Part shown: positions 1 to 6,850 of the stretch, in pieces
Position numbering within the stretch: position 1 is the stretch's first letter
Layout: each line of letters opens with the position of its first letter
DNA from: Parvibaculum sp040390855
Lineage (GTDB): Bacteria > Pseudomonadota > Alphaproteobacteria > Parvibaculales > Parvibaculaceae
DNA length: 9,179 nucleotides
Assembly: GCA_040390855.1 (NCBI GenBank)
Contig: JAZJXO010000021.1
Location: forward strand, 1 to 9,179
Direction: 5' to 3'
Notes under the pieces: model-generated
What the model was told of the DNA's origin: nothing
The model's input: the letters and a program-made list of their open reading frames with translations, nothing else
Databases searched by the model: none
Translations under genes and position numbers: made by a program

Positions 1-100
1 AAATTACCTCAAAAACTCCGGCTATGCGTCAATCTAATGTCATCAAGCTCTAGGGCGCACTGCAATTTAGTTATGCACGGGGATCGGGGGGATGGAATGC

Positions 101-137
101 AGAAAAGAAATCCCCGCTGTGAAGGAGCACAGCGGGG
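101..137 (-). terminator. Intrinsic terminator after pstB
   Basis: A perfect 10-bp inverted repeat (CCCCGCTGTG at 112-121 and CACAGCGGGG at 128-137) encloses a 6-base loop. Read on the minus strand, the stem is followed at once by ATTTCTTTTC, a T-rich tract, which is the layout of a rho-independent terminator. It lies about 55 bases past the pstB stop codon and so ends the pstSCAB transcript. On the plus strand no T tract follows, so it appears to act in one direction only. Positions 1-100, beyond it, show no recognisable gene. Confidence 0.9.
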
Positions 138-192
138 CGGAGTTGGATGCGAGGTATCGGTAGACGGTCGTTGGTAGAAAGAGTTGGTCTGA

Positions 193-1044
193 CTAGCCGA
201 AGCGGCCGGTGACGTATTCTTCGGTGCGGGTGGAGCCCGGACGGGTGAAGACGTTTTTCGTTTCGCCATATTCGATCAGGCGACCCAGATACATGAAGGC
301 CGTATTGTCGGAGACGCGGGCGGCCTGTTGCATGTTGTGGGTGACGATGACGATGGTGTAGCTCGACTTCAGCTCTTCGATGAGTTGCTCGATGCGCATG
401 GTCGCGATGGGATCGAGCGCGGAACAGGGTTCGTCCATCAGGAGGACTTCGGGATTGCCGGCAATGGCCCGCGCGATGCAGAGGCGCTGCTGCTGGCCAC
501 CGGAAAGGCCAAGCGCACTCTCTTGCAGGCGGTCTTTGACTTCGTCCCAAAGCGCCGCGCCTTTCAGCGCGCTCTCGCAGGCTTCGGCCAAAATCTTCTT
601 GTTCGTCATGCCGTCGACCTTCAGGGGATAAGTTACGTTTTCGGCAATCGACATCGGAAACGGATTGGGCTTCTGGAAGACCATGCCCATGCGTTTGCGC
701 AGCGCGATCACGTCGACCTGCGGGCCGAAGACGGGTTCGCCTGCGAGGCGCACATCGCCGCTCACGGAGAGATTATCGATCAGATCGTTCATGCGATTGA
801 GCGAGCGCAACAAGGTTGACTTGCCGCAGCCCGACGGTCCGATGAGCGAGGTTACCATGCCCTTCTGGATGTCCATGTTGATGCCATACAGCGCCTGCGA
901 CGGTCCATACCAGAGCTTGAAATCGCGGATCGCGATTTCAGTGCCCTTGGGCGAGATCACGGGATGAACGACCGTGGGGTCGTAATGCTGCGTAGCGGCG
1001 GCAGCCTGATGGCTGAGTTCGTCTTTGCGGGCGGCGACGGCCAT
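193..1044 (-). CDS. pstB: Phosphate ABC transporter ATP-binding protein PstB
   Basis: This is the cytoplasmic ATPase of the high-affinity phosphate importer PstSCAB; it hydrolyses ATP to drive phosphate through PstC and PstA. All ABC motifs are visible in the 283-residue product: Walker A GPSGCGKST (about 69-77), the Q-loop glutamine in VFQKPNPFP (about 124), signature LSGGQQQR (180-187), Walker B LLMDEP (201-206) and the H-loop histidine in VTHNMQ (236). About 35 residues precede the usual PstB core, so it is somewhat longer than the 257-residue E. coli protein. A TTG at 1050 would add two residues. ATG 1044 is preferred because AAGGGA lies 8 bases upstream of it and only 2 bases from the TTG. 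It is the last gene of the operon, beginning 12 bases after pstA stops. In many bacteria phoU follows pstB, but here a terminator does. Confidence 0.97.
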   Translation of the reverse strand: MAVAARKDELSHQAAAATQHYDPTVVHPVISPKGTEIAIRDFKLWYGPSQALYGINMDIQKGMVTSLIGPSGCGKSTLLRSLNRMNDLIDNLSVSGDVRLAGEPVFGPQVDVIALRKRMGMVFQKPNPFPMSIAENVTYPLKVDGMTNKKILAEACESALKGAALWDEVKDRLQESALGLSGGQQQRLCIARAIAGNPEVLLMDEPCSALDPIATMRIEQLIEELKSSYTIVIVTHNMQQAARVSDNTAFMYLGRLIEYGETKNVFTRPGSTRTEEYVTGRFG

Positions 1045-1052
1045 ATTCAAAT

Positions 1053-1058
1053 TCCCTT
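1053..1058 (-). promoter_or_regulatory. Ribosome binding site deciding the pstB start
   Basis: AAGGGA on the minus strand overlaps the last bases of the pstA stop codon (TAA at 1059-1057) and lies 8 bases before ATG 1044. This overlap suggests translational coupling of pstB to pstA. It favours ATG 1044 over the in-frame TTG at 1050. Confidence 0.7.
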
Positions 1059-2817
1059 AAAACTTGTCGCCGGCGAAGCGACGCTTCAGCCGGTTGCGGA
1101 TGACGATTGAGACCGTGTTGAGGACGAGGACGAGCGCGAGGAGAACCAGCGCCGTTACAAAGACCATGGAACGGCCTGCTTCGGAATTGCGCGACTGGAA
1201 GCCCACGTCGAAAATGTGGAAGCCCAGATGCATGAAGGAGCGTTCGAGATGGACGAAGGGGAAAACCGCGTCGATGGGAAGTTCCGGCGCGAGTTTTACC
1301 ACGCCGACAATCATCAGCGGTGCGACTTCACCGGCACCGCGCGCCATGGCAAGGATCAGTCCCGTCATAATGCCGGGCATCGCACGCGGCAATACGATCC
1401 AGCGGATCGTCTGCCATTTGGACGCGCCACAGGCGAGCGAGCCTTCGCGCATCGAACGCGGCACGGAGGCCAAGGCTTCTTCGGTCGAGACGATGACGAC
1501 AGGCACGGTGAGAAGCGCCAATGTCAGCGCCGCCCAGAGAAGACCGCCGGTGCCGAAGGTCGGCGCGGGGAGATATTCGGGATAGAAGAGCTTGTCGATG
1601 GAGCCGCCAAGCACATAGGCAAAGAAACCAAGGCCGAAGACGCCGTAAACAATGGAGGGAACGCCTGCGAGATTGTTGACGCAGATGCGCACCAGCGAAA
1701 CGATGCGGCCCTGCTTGGCATATTCACGCAGATAAAGCGCGGCCATGACGCCGAAGGGGGCGACGAGAAGCGCCATCACCACCGTCATCACGAAGGTGCC
1801 GAAGATCGCGGGCCAGACGCCGCCTTCGGTATTGGCTTCACGCGGCTCGGCAGTGAGAAACTCCCACCAGCGCGAGAGATAGATCTGAATTTTACCGCCA
1901 AGGGTAAGATCGTTGGCGGCGTAATAGCGGACGAAATTGGCGAGCGGGAAATCGCGTGTGTCGCCGCCGATGTCGGCAACGCTTACCGTGATCGCGGCTT
2001 CGGCGGCACGGGCGGAAAGCACTTGCGTTGTCAGCCCGTCAAAGGTCTTGGTGAGCTTCGCCGTTTCGGGCGCGGCTTTTTCTTCCGCCGCCATCATTTC
2101 AGGCGAACCTGTTCCGTGTTTGATCTCGGCGCGGCGGACCGAAAGACGCCATTCGTTGATCTCGTGATTGACGTCACTAATCGGGCCCTGTTCGATGGCG
2201 AGACGCATCTCGCGCAGATCGCGCGCTTTCGCATGGGCTTTGTCGAGCGTCGCCTTATCTGGCTTTGCAATCGTGCTGCCAGCATCGTTGAGCGACAGGA
2301 GATTGCCGATGAAAACGCCCCATTCCTGACGCTCGACCAGCATCATATCTTTGGACGCCGTTTTGCTTTTGATGTCGAAGTCCGGCACCCACTCAAAGTC
2401 ATTGGCGTAGAAATCATAATTGCCGATGCGATAAAGCGTGCGGTTTTCGAAACCGTTATTGGCGATGATTTTTTCGCGGGCGGGGAGGCCCAGATTGGCA
2501 AGCTGTTCGGCGGTCGGGCGGTAGCTCTCTTCGCGCATGGGTTCGCCCGCGATGATGCGGCCGGATGAAAGCGTCACAACTTCGATAGGCTTCGGCCAGA
2601 AGGCGGAAAGACCGTTTGAAAAAATGAGTGCCAGAAAGCCGAAGATCATCAGCAGGCCGAAGGCGAGCGAGCCGCCCATGGCCCAGACCATCGGTTCACC
2701 GCGCGCGGTGAGATCGCTGCCTTTGGTGCGCGTGAGCATGAAGCGCTTTGCAGGCGTCTTCACACGGTTCGACGCATCATCGTGTTGATTGTCCAATGTC
2801 TGTGCCATGTCGACCAT
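1057..2817 (-). CDS. pstA: Phosphate ABC transporter permease PstA, long form
   Basis: This is one of the two inner-membrane subunits that form the phosphate channel with PstC and dock onto PstB. The product has 586 residues, about twice E. coli PstA (296). An N-terminal cytoplasmic stretch is followed by a first membrane helix at about 45-68. Residues 75-320 form a hydrophilic region, probably periplasmic. Its stretch from about 185 to 275 is rich in charged residues and alanine and looks alpha-helical or coiled coil. The conserved permease domain occupies about 330-575, with several membrane helices. The ABC-permease EAA loop lies near 447-492 (EALASVPRSMREGSLACGAS, then ARGAGEVAP). The N-terminal part resembles the extension domain known from long PstA proteins (DUF3333 type, from memory). 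It begins 12 bases after pstC stops. ATG 2817 is chosen because CCGGAA lies just upstream; an in-frame ATG at 2808 is the alternative. Confidence 0.96.
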   Translation of the reverse strand: MVDMAQTLDNQHDDASNRVKTPAKRFMLTRTKGSDLTARGEPMVWAMGGSLAFGLLMIFGFLALIFSNGLSAFWPKPIEVVTLSSGRIIAGEPMREESYRPTAEQLANLGLPAREKIIANNGFENRTLYRIGNYDFYANDFEWVPDFDIKSKTASKDMMLVERQEWGVFIGNLLSLNDAGSTIAKPDKATLDKAHAKARDLREMRLAIEQGPISDVNHEINEWRLSVRRAEIKHGTGSPEMMAAEEKAAPETAKLTKTFDGLTTQVLSARAAEAAITVSVADIGGDTRDFPLANFVRYYAANDLTLGGKIQIYLSRWWEFLTAEPREANTEGGVWPAIFGTFVMTVVMALLVAPFGVMAALYLREYAKQGRIVSLVRICVNNLAGVPSIVYGVFGLGFFAYVLGGSIDKLFYPEYLPAPTFGTGGLLWAALTLALLTVPVVIVSTEEALASVPRSMREGSLACGASKWQTIRWIVLPRAMPGIMTGLILAMARGAGEVAPLMIVGVVKLAPELPIDAVFPFVHLERSFMHLGFHIFDVGFQSRNSEAGRSMVFVTALVLLALVLVLNTVSIVIRNRLKRRFAGDKF

Positions 2818-2829
2818 GTTTATTCCGGA

Positions 2830-5466
2830 TCAGAGCTGGGCAGCGCGTTTGCGAAAACGCTGACGCACGACTTCTGCGAATGTGTTGAGGATGAAGGTCA
2901 TCACGAAGAGGACGAGGCCGCAGAGAAAGAGCGTGCGGTAGAGGCTGCTGTCTTTTACGGCTTCCGGTAGCTCGACGTTGATATTGGCAGACAGGGCGCG
3001 CAACCCGTTGAAGAGCGACCAGTCGAGGATCGGCGTATTGCCGGTGGCCATGACCACGATCATGGTCTCGCCGACCGCGCGGCCAAGGCCGATCATAATG
3101 GCCGAAAAAATACCGGAGCCTGCGGTGGGAAGAATGACCCAAGCGGCGGTCTGCCACTTGGTTGCGCCACAGCCGAGCGAGGCAGAGCGCAGATGCTCCG
3201 GCACCGCGCCAAGCGCATCTTCGGCGATCGAATAGATGATCGGGATAACCGCGAAGGCCATGCCGAACGAAGCGATCAGCGTGTTGCGCTGGATATAGGT
3301 GTCGACGATGCCGCCGCGGGCATCAAAGCCTGACGAGCCCAGCACGTAAGCAAGACCGGCGGCCAGAAGGAGCGCGGCCACTGTGAAAGACACCCAGCGG
3401 ACAAGTTCGTAAGCACCGGCAACGTGATAGGGCTTGGTGCGTAGACGGTCACGCCAGACGGCACCCAGAATGCGGCCACCGATCTGGAATGTGGCAAGGA
3501 ACGTGACCGGCAAGATGAGCAGGAAGATGAAAGGGGCAGCGGAACCGGCACCCGAAGTCCATGCTTTGAAATCGCCGCCGAAGAAGGCGTATTCAAGCAC
3601 CGGTCCGACTTTGACCGCAACCCAGATCGCAACCGCCATGCCGATGAAAAAGGCGACAAGCTTGGGGATGCCGTCAAGGCGGAGGGCCAAAGGCTGCGGC
3701 AGGAGCTGCCAGAGAAAGGCAAAGCCGATGAGCGTCAGCGGCACGACGCCGAAGGCAAGCACGATGGCGGCGATCCAGTTCTCGACAATGGGCGAGAGGA
3801 CGAGCGCCACCACAAAGCCGATGACGACGGAGGGGAGAGAGGCCATAAGCTCCATCGTCGGCTTCACAATGGCACGGATGCGAGGATGAAGAAACTCGGC
3901 TGTGTAGATCGCCGCCAGAAGAGCGATGGGGACGGCAAAGAGCAAGGAGTAGAGAGCGCCTTTGATGGTGCCGAAAATGAGCGGCACGAGCGAGAGTTTG
4001 GGCTCGGCACTGTCGGTGCCCGATGTGGACTGCCATGTATAGCCGGGTTCGGGATAGCCCTCGTACCAGACTTTGCCGAAGAGCGTCTTGATCGTTGTTT
4101 CGGGATGCGGCACATCAAAGGACCAGAGGCGCACGTCGCCATTGCGGCCAATGGCAAGGACTGCATTGTCGCGCGGGGCGAGCATGAGCGAGGAGACTTC
4201 CTCGGCGTCGGCCTTGTCGGGGAACGTCAGGACATGGCGTTCGCTCGTCGCATGGAAGAGCGAGACAGTGCCTGCCGCATCCGCGCCTATAAACAAGCGC
4301 GTACGCTGGCTCACATTCAGTCTTGTGATCGGGGCTTTCTGGGTGCCGAAATCATGGATAGCAGTGAGCAGCTTGCCGTCGCTCGTCGATTTGGCACCAC
4401 GGTCGATGAGGCTCCAGATTTTGAGCGACGAATCCGAACCGGCAACGATCAGCGAATTTTCGCCGTTGAGGAAAGCGAGCGCAGTAGGCACGACACCGGC
4501 AGGCAGGATGCGCGTGGTCTCGGCCAGATGCGAGGTTTTGGGATTGCGCGTGTCATAGCGATGGATGAGACCATCTTTTGTCACGATGAGAAGACGGTCA
4601 CCTTGCGTGTTCAACAGGATCTCGGCAATGCTTGAGACGTCAAGGCCTGTGGGGACTTCGGTATTTTCGAGCGTTGTCGACGTCTCGCCCGTCATCATGT
4701 TGACTTGCGCAAAGGCGGCTGAAAGACGGGCGGTGCCTGCGGCATCAACGGAGGCAAAAATCTTGGTCGGACGTTCGCTGGTGCCGCCGACGCGATAATC
4801 AAGAAAGCGAATGGCTGCGCCTGGCAGAGCAACCTGCACGGGCGCTTCGAGCGAAAGGGTCGGCGCGAGACGGCGGACCTGATCGCCTGCAACGTTCAGA
4901 TAAATCGCATGGCCCTCGGTGCGGTCACCGCCTGGAAGCGTGACGAGATTTTGCGGCAGCGTTTTCGGATCGACGAGACGTGTTTCAATGGCGAGGCTGC
5001 CCAGACGCACGGAGCCATCGGCAAAACCATAGGCAATGTCGTCACCCTGCAAAGTGCGGGCGAAAGCCGAGGGCGTTGCACCGGCGAAATCGAACTGAAG
5101 GTCGTCGACGCGTTTGCCGCTCGGCGCATGGAAGGCAGTCAGATGGCCCGAGGAGGAAAGCTCAAGGCCCAGCGAGGCATATTCATCAAGCGAGGTGGAG
5201 ATGACGGGTCCGCCTGCCTCAGCGAGTTTGTAGCTGTGGGGCTCGCTTGCTGTGCCGGTACCGAACAAGGGCATCGCCACCCAGATGAGGAAGAACATGA
5301 TGGCAAAAACAGTGGCGATGACGAAGAGACCGCCCACGGAAATGACGCGACCTGCAAGCGCATCCATCCAGACAACGGAGTTTTTGGTTTTCTTGTCACG
5401 CACATAAGTGACGGAAGGACGCGTCTTTTTGGGTTCAGGTCCGTCCTGCATCGTCACGTCGGTCAT
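2830..5466 (-). CDS. pstC: Phosphate ABC transporter permease PstC with WD-like domain
   Basis: This is the second inner-membrane channel subunit of the phosphate importer. The 878-residue product is far longer than E. coli PstC (319). A cytoplasmic N-terminus leads to a first membrane helix at about 40-67. Then comes a soluble region (about 70-485), predicted periplasmic, with recurring beta-propeller-like units such as GLIHRYDTRN, SLKIWSLID, TVSLFHAT and DVRLWSFDV. The permease domain covers about 490-870. Inside it, roughly 120 extra residues (about 580-715) with further hydrophobic segments precede the EAA loop (AEDALGAVPEHLRSASLGCG, then GLGRAVGETM near 794-803). Long PstC proteins of this plan occur in Pseudomonas and Vibrio. 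The start is uncertain: ATG 5466 has a weak AAAG 8 bases upstream, while GTG 5475, three codons earlier, has no visible ribosome site. The gene follows pstS across a terminator-like hairpin. Confidence 0.95.
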   Translation of the reverse strand: MTDVTMQDGPEPKKTRPSVTYVRDKKTKNSVVWMDALAGRVISVGGLFVIATVFAIMFFLIWVAMPLFGTGTASEPHSYKLAEAGGPVISTSLDEYASLGLELSSSGHLTAFHAPSGKRVDDLQFDFAGATPSAFARTLQGDDIAYGFADGSVRLGSLAIETRLVDPKTLPQNLVTLPGGDRTEGHAIYLNVAGDQVRRLAPTLSLEAPVQVALPGAAIRFLDYRVGGTSERPTKIFASVDAAGTARLSAAFAQVNMMTGETSTTLENTEVPTGLDVSSIAEILLNTQGDRLLIVTKDGLIHRYDTRNPKTSHLAETTRILPAGVVPTALAFLNGENSLIVAGSDSSLKIWSLIDRGAKSTSDGKLLTAIHDFGTQKAPITRLNVSQRTRLFIGADAAGTVSLFHATSERHVLTFPDKADAEEVSSLMLAPRDNAVLAIGRNGDVRLWSFDVPHPETTIKTLFGKVWYEGYPEPGYTWQSTSGTDSAEPKLSLVPLIFGTIKGALYSLLFAVPIALLAAIYTAEFLHPRIRAIVKPTMELMASLPSVVIGFVVALVLSPIVENWIAAIVLAFGVVPLTLIGFAFLWQLLPQPLALRLDGIPKLVAFFIGMAVAIWVAVKVGPVLEYAFFGGDFKAWTSGAGSAAPFIFLLILPVTFLATFQIGGRILGAVWRDRLRTKPYHVAGAYELVRWVSFTVAALLLAAGLAYVLGSSGFDARGGIVDTYIQRNTLIASFGMAFAVIPIIYSIAEDALGAVPEHLRSASLGCGATKWQTAAWVILPTAGSGIFSAIMIGLGRAVGETMIVVMATGNTPILDWSLFNGLRALSANINVELPEAVKDSSLYRTLFLCGLVLFVMTFILNTFAEVVRQRFRKRAAQL

Positions 5467-5510
5467 TGCATTCACTTTAATAAGAAAGACGGGGCATTCA
5501 ACTTAAAGAA

Positions 5511-5553
5511 CGAAAACGAAAAACCGGCAGGGCTTTTCAAGGGCCCCGCCGGT
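5511..5553 (-). terminator. Terminator-like hairpin between pstS and pstC
   Basis: On the minus strand, ACCGGCGGGGC (5553-5543) pairs with GCCCTGCCGGT (5533-5523) through 11 base pairs, one of them G-T, around a 9-base loop. TTTTTCGTTTTC follows directly. The stem begins 8 bases after the pstS stop codon. It has the form of an intrinsic terminator, yet pstC, pstA and pstB lie beyond it and no separate pstC promoter is evident. The likely role is partial termination or protection of the pstS 3' end, giving more binding protein than permease. That role is inference. Confidence 0.8.
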
Positions 5554-5561
5554 CGATCAGA

Positions 5562-6536
5562 TTATTTCAGGCCGAGCTTGCCGAGTTCCTGCTGTGCGAA
5601 GACATAGGGCATCGGGAAGTAACCGTCTTTGGAGGTGTCAGCCTGGCCGTCCTGCGAGAGCAGGAAGCGGAAGAACTCACCACGCACGGGATCAAGCGGC
5701 GTCGACGGGTTCTTGTTCACGTAGATATAGAGGAAGCGCGTGATCGGATAGACGCCTGTATAAGCGTTCTTCTGATTGGCTTCCTGGCACTGGCCATCAC
5801 GACCGGCAACCTCAACGGCTTTGACGTCGGCAGTCTTGTAGCCGATGCCCGAATAGCCGATGGCGAACTTGTCAGCGGCGACGCCCTGAACAACGGCGGA
5901 CGAACCGGGCTGTTCTTTGACGTTGTCGGAATAGTCGCCGTTCACCATTGCCACTTCTTTGAAGTAGCCATAGGTGCCGGACGCCGAGTTACGACCGAAA
6001 AGCGAGATCGGCTTGGTCGCCCATTCGCCGGTGAGGCCGAGATCGCCCCATGTTTTAATCGCAGGCGAACCCGACAGGCGGCTCTTGGAGAAGATGCCGT
6101 CAATCTGCGTCAGCGAGAGGCAGGAAAGCGGATTGTCCTTGTGGACGAAGACCGCGAGCGTATCGACGGCAACGCGAACCTGTGTCGGCTTGTAGCCGTA
6201 TTTCTGCTCGAAGCTGTCGCTTTCAGCGGCCTTCATCGGACGGGACATCGGCCCGAGCTGGGAAGTGCCGGCGATGAGCGCAGGCGGGGCTGTGGACGAG
6301 CCTTTGCCTTCGACTTCAATTTTCACACTCGGATACTTGGCGCGGTAGCCTTCCGACCACAACGTCATCAGATTGTTCAATGTGTCTGAGCCGATTGATT
6401 TCAGAGAACCGGAGACGCCTGTTGTCTGCTGGTAAGGCGTGTAACGGCTGTCGAGATCAATAGCAAAGGCGCTGGTGGCACTGAGGGTCGCCGCAGTGAC
6501 GGCAAACGCGGCCAGATAGACCTTGAGAGGCTTCAT
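5562..6536 (-). CDS. pstS: Periplasmic phosphate-binding protein PstS
   Basis: This is the substrate-binding protein that captures phosphate in the periplasm and delivers it to PstC and PstA. The 324-residue product starts with a Sec-type signal peptide: a basic start MKPLK, a hydrophobic core, and probable cleavage after AFA at residue 25. Family motifs are clear: SIGSDTLN (47-54), GKGSSTAPPAL (77-87) and the phosphate-contact loop GRNSASGTYG (181-190). Two cysteines of the mature protein (139 and 250) could form a disulfide. ATG 6536 is chosen because it begins the signal peptide and has AAAGG 10 bases upstream. The open frame extends 28 codons further but would bury the signal peptide. It is the first and presumably most strongly expressed gene of the operon, preceded by a Pho box and followed by an attenuator-like hairpin. 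Confidence 0.96.
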   Translation of the reverse strand: MKPLKVYLAAFAVTAATLSATSAFAIDLDSRYTPYQQTTGVSGSLKSIGSDTLNNLMTLWSEGYRAKYPSVKIEVEGKGSSTAPPALIAGTSQLGPMSRPMKAAESDSFEQKYGYKPTQVRVAVDTLAVFVHKDNPLSCLSLTQIDGIFSKSRLSGSPAIKTWGDLGLTGEWATKPISLFGRNSASGTYGYFKEVAMVNGDYSDNVKEQPGSSAVVQGVAADKFAIGYSGIGYKTADVKAVEVAGRDGQCQEANQKNAYTGVYPITRFLYIYVNKNPSTPLDPVRGEFFRFLLSQDGQADTSKDGYFPMPYVFAQQELGKLGLK

Positions 6537-6850
6537 TCGGGATGGACCTTTATGGGTTGCATTTAACTTGAATTGCAAAAACCGGGACGAAACCTTTGTG
6601 AGGGCCCGCCTTGGGCACATTCCTAATTTCCACCGGTGAAAGTCTGACTACGGTTTTGTGACAGGCTCGTGACAGTGAGATTCTGTGCAGAAATGATACA
6701 AAAAAGCCGGGCAATTCAGCCGCTCCGCCGCCCGCCGCCGAAGGACGCATGGCGGCACGGATTTGTGGTCTGACATTCGCCTGCGTTTGAAAGAACGGCC
6801 ATGTCCGTTTTTGGCGAGTCTTGCGCCCCGTTCGTGGCACACTCCCGCCT
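6537..6850. other. Divergent intergenic region between pstS and alkA
   Basis: These 314 bases separate the two divergent operons. They hold the Pho box at 6658-6675 and, on the pst side, a promoter-plus-leader stretch of about 120 bases. The leader has an 8-bp palindrome CACCGGTG (6631-6638) and the pstS ribosome site AAAGG (6547-6551). The stretch nearest alkA (about 6700-6850) must contain the alkA promoter, but I see no convincing -35/-10 pair. I also see no strong ribosome site before ATG 6851. No small gene with a convincing start was found. Confidence 0.7.
6658..6675 (-). promoter_or_regulatory. Pho box (PhoB binding site) of the pst operon
   Basis: On the minus strand two identical heptamers CTGTCAC (6675-6669 and 6664-6658) are separated by 4 bases, giving the 11-base period of PhoB-binding direct repeats. 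A much weaker third unit (CCGTAGT, 6653-6647) follows in register. The site lies about 120 bases upstream of the pstS start codon and points towards it. In known PhoB-dependent promoters this element replaces the -35 box, with a -10 box about 10-11 bases downstream. Here that position holds only a poor match, CAGACT (6646-6641). Induction of pstSCAB under phosphate starvation by phosphorylated PhoB is the expected regulation. Confidence 0.88.

Noticed and set aside
9..269. 86-codon minus-strand frame at the left edge
   Set aside because: It overlaps the pstB end and the terminator. Its product is Pro/Ser-rich and has no ribosome site.
1216..2568. 450-codon open frame on the plus strand, antisense to pstA
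   Set aside because: It lies wholly within pstA on the other strand. Its product is rich in Arg, Gly, His and Asp with no recognisable domain, as expected of a shadow frame in GC-rich DNA.
3886..4635. 249-codon open frame antisense to pstC
   Set aside because: It is a shadow of the PstC propeller region with no ribosome site or domain signal.
5475..5475. GTG 5475 as the pstC start
   Set aside because: No ribosome site lies before it, while ATG 5466 has at least a weak AAAG. The difference is three residues and remains open.
4909..5607. 232-codon open frame antisense to pstC and the pstS end
   Set aside because: It crosses the pstS-pstC hairpin and both real genes and has no recognisable domain.
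6734..6756. Inverted repeat GCCGCC / GGCGGC upstream of alkA
   Set aside because: It is only a 6-bp stem with an 11-base loop and no T tract on either strand; chance is likely in GC-rich DNA.
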